Shown: in pieces, positions 63,798 through 64,000 of the stretch | Layout of the letters: each line of letters begins with the position of its first letter | Numbering within the stretch: position 1 is the first letter of the stretch | Origin: an uncultured Sphingomonadaceae bacterium | Lineage (GTDB): Bacteria > Pseudomonadota > Alphaproteobacteria > Sphingomonadales > Sphingomonadaceae | Reading direction: 5' to 3' | Assembly (NCBI GenBank): GCA_947494305.1 | Contig: CANLUL010000001.1 | Span: 1,715,596-1,779,595 of the forward strand | DNA length: 64,000 nucleotides | The notes under the pieces: generated by a model | The model's database searches: none | The model's input: the letters and a program-made list of their open reading frames with translations, nothing else | What the model was told of the DNA's origin: nothing | Translations under genes and position numbers: made by a program

Positions 63798-64000
63798 TTG
63801 GCAAATAAGCCATCTGAAGTCGAAGACCATCAGGCGGAATTGAGGAATGCTAATCTCATTCCGATTGACATCCCCTACACGTATGCGCGCGACCACGGCG
63901 TGCTTTTGCAACGAAGTGACGGAGATCGAGTATCGGTAGCGCTGCGTGCAGGTGCTGATCCGGTGGCCTTGCTGGAGGTACGCCGGTATCTGGCGATGCC
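63798..64000 (+). CDS. gspE: type II secretion ATPase GspE, N-terminal part
   Basis: The first 67 residues are visible before the window ends. They match the N-terminal domain of GspE/PulE ATPases: IPIDIPYTYARDHGVLL about residues 21-37, and DPVALLEVRRYL at the edge. The start is a TTG at 63798 after GGGGGT; another TTG at 63786 is in frame. GspE drives pseudopilus assembly for secretion of folded proteins through the outer membrane, and the rest of the gsp genes should follow to the right. Confidence 0.75.
   Translation, partial: MANKPSEVEDHQAELRNANLIPIDIPYTYARDHGVLLQRSDGDRVSVALRAGADPVALLEVRRYLAM

Overview
The window looks like an ordinary chromosomal segment of an alphaproteobacterium, most likely a sphingomonad (Sphingorhabdus/Parasphingorhabdus-like, judged by protein style, not by a search). 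Supporting signs are the order aroA-cmk-rpsA-ihfB, a DUF1476 ATPase-inhibitor zeta gene, a bacterial crtZ carotenoid hydroxylase, several glutathione S-transferases, MhpA-type aromatic catabolism, and a beta-helix lipoprotein/TonB-receptor pair next to gspE. Base composition looks close to 50% GC by eye (not counted). There is no phage, IS element, CRISPR array or rRNA; one tRNA (Leu, anticodon TAA) is present.

Layout. 1-4.2 kb: core genes aroA (partial), a small membrane protein, cmk, rpsA, ihfB, tRNA-Leu. 4.3-13.7 kb: an acyl-CoA-dehydrogenase-like flavoprotein, two tandem family-5 solute-binding lipoproteins with DUF4112, then RNase T2, a membrane protein, nadC and nadA; an unrecognised 453-aa gene lies inverted between nadC and nadA. 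13.7-18 kb: acyl-CoA ligase, kelch lipoprotein, DUF4230 protein, metallo-hydrolase. 18-21.4 kb: a BlaI/M56 signalling pair with a visible operator pair and a hairpin-rich noncoding stretch. 21.4-25.7 kb: one long minus-strand gene series leuC, small protein, leuD, MDR oxidoreductase, zeta inhibitor, BolA, monothiol glutaredoxin. 25.8-37.2 kb: crtZ, two GSTs, SulP transporter, phoX with a Pho-box-like site, isovaleryl-CoA dehydrogenase, pyrD, gamma-glutamyltransferase, long-chain acyl-CoA ligase. 37.2-44 kb: glyoxalase I/II pair, SIMPL protein, a LysR regulator divergent from a DUF1330 protein, several small envelope proteins.

44.0-47.4 kb holds the most interesting signal: a 23-codon ORF with seven consecutive Thr codons directly upstream of thrS, apparently leaderless and followed by alternative hairpins. 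This is what a threonine attenuator should look like. thrS is followed by a DUF305 gene and by infC, whose true start appears to be a rare ATA codon.

47.5-57.9 kb: msrA with a translationally coupled 52-aa gene, an aspartate-type aminotransferase, an NMO-like flavoenzyme, and a TetR-controlled cluster (VOC dioxygenase, FAD hydroxylase, FAH-type hydrolase, cytochrome b561-type protein, two GSTs one of which is membrane-anchored) that reads as an aromatic ring-hydroxylation/ring-cleavage pathway. 58-64 kb: small unknown genes, a TPR protein whose promoter lies inside a 17-bp dyad, and the lipoprotein/TonB receptor/gspE locus. All operon, operator and function statements come from reading the sequence and family knowledge; no search or folding program was run.
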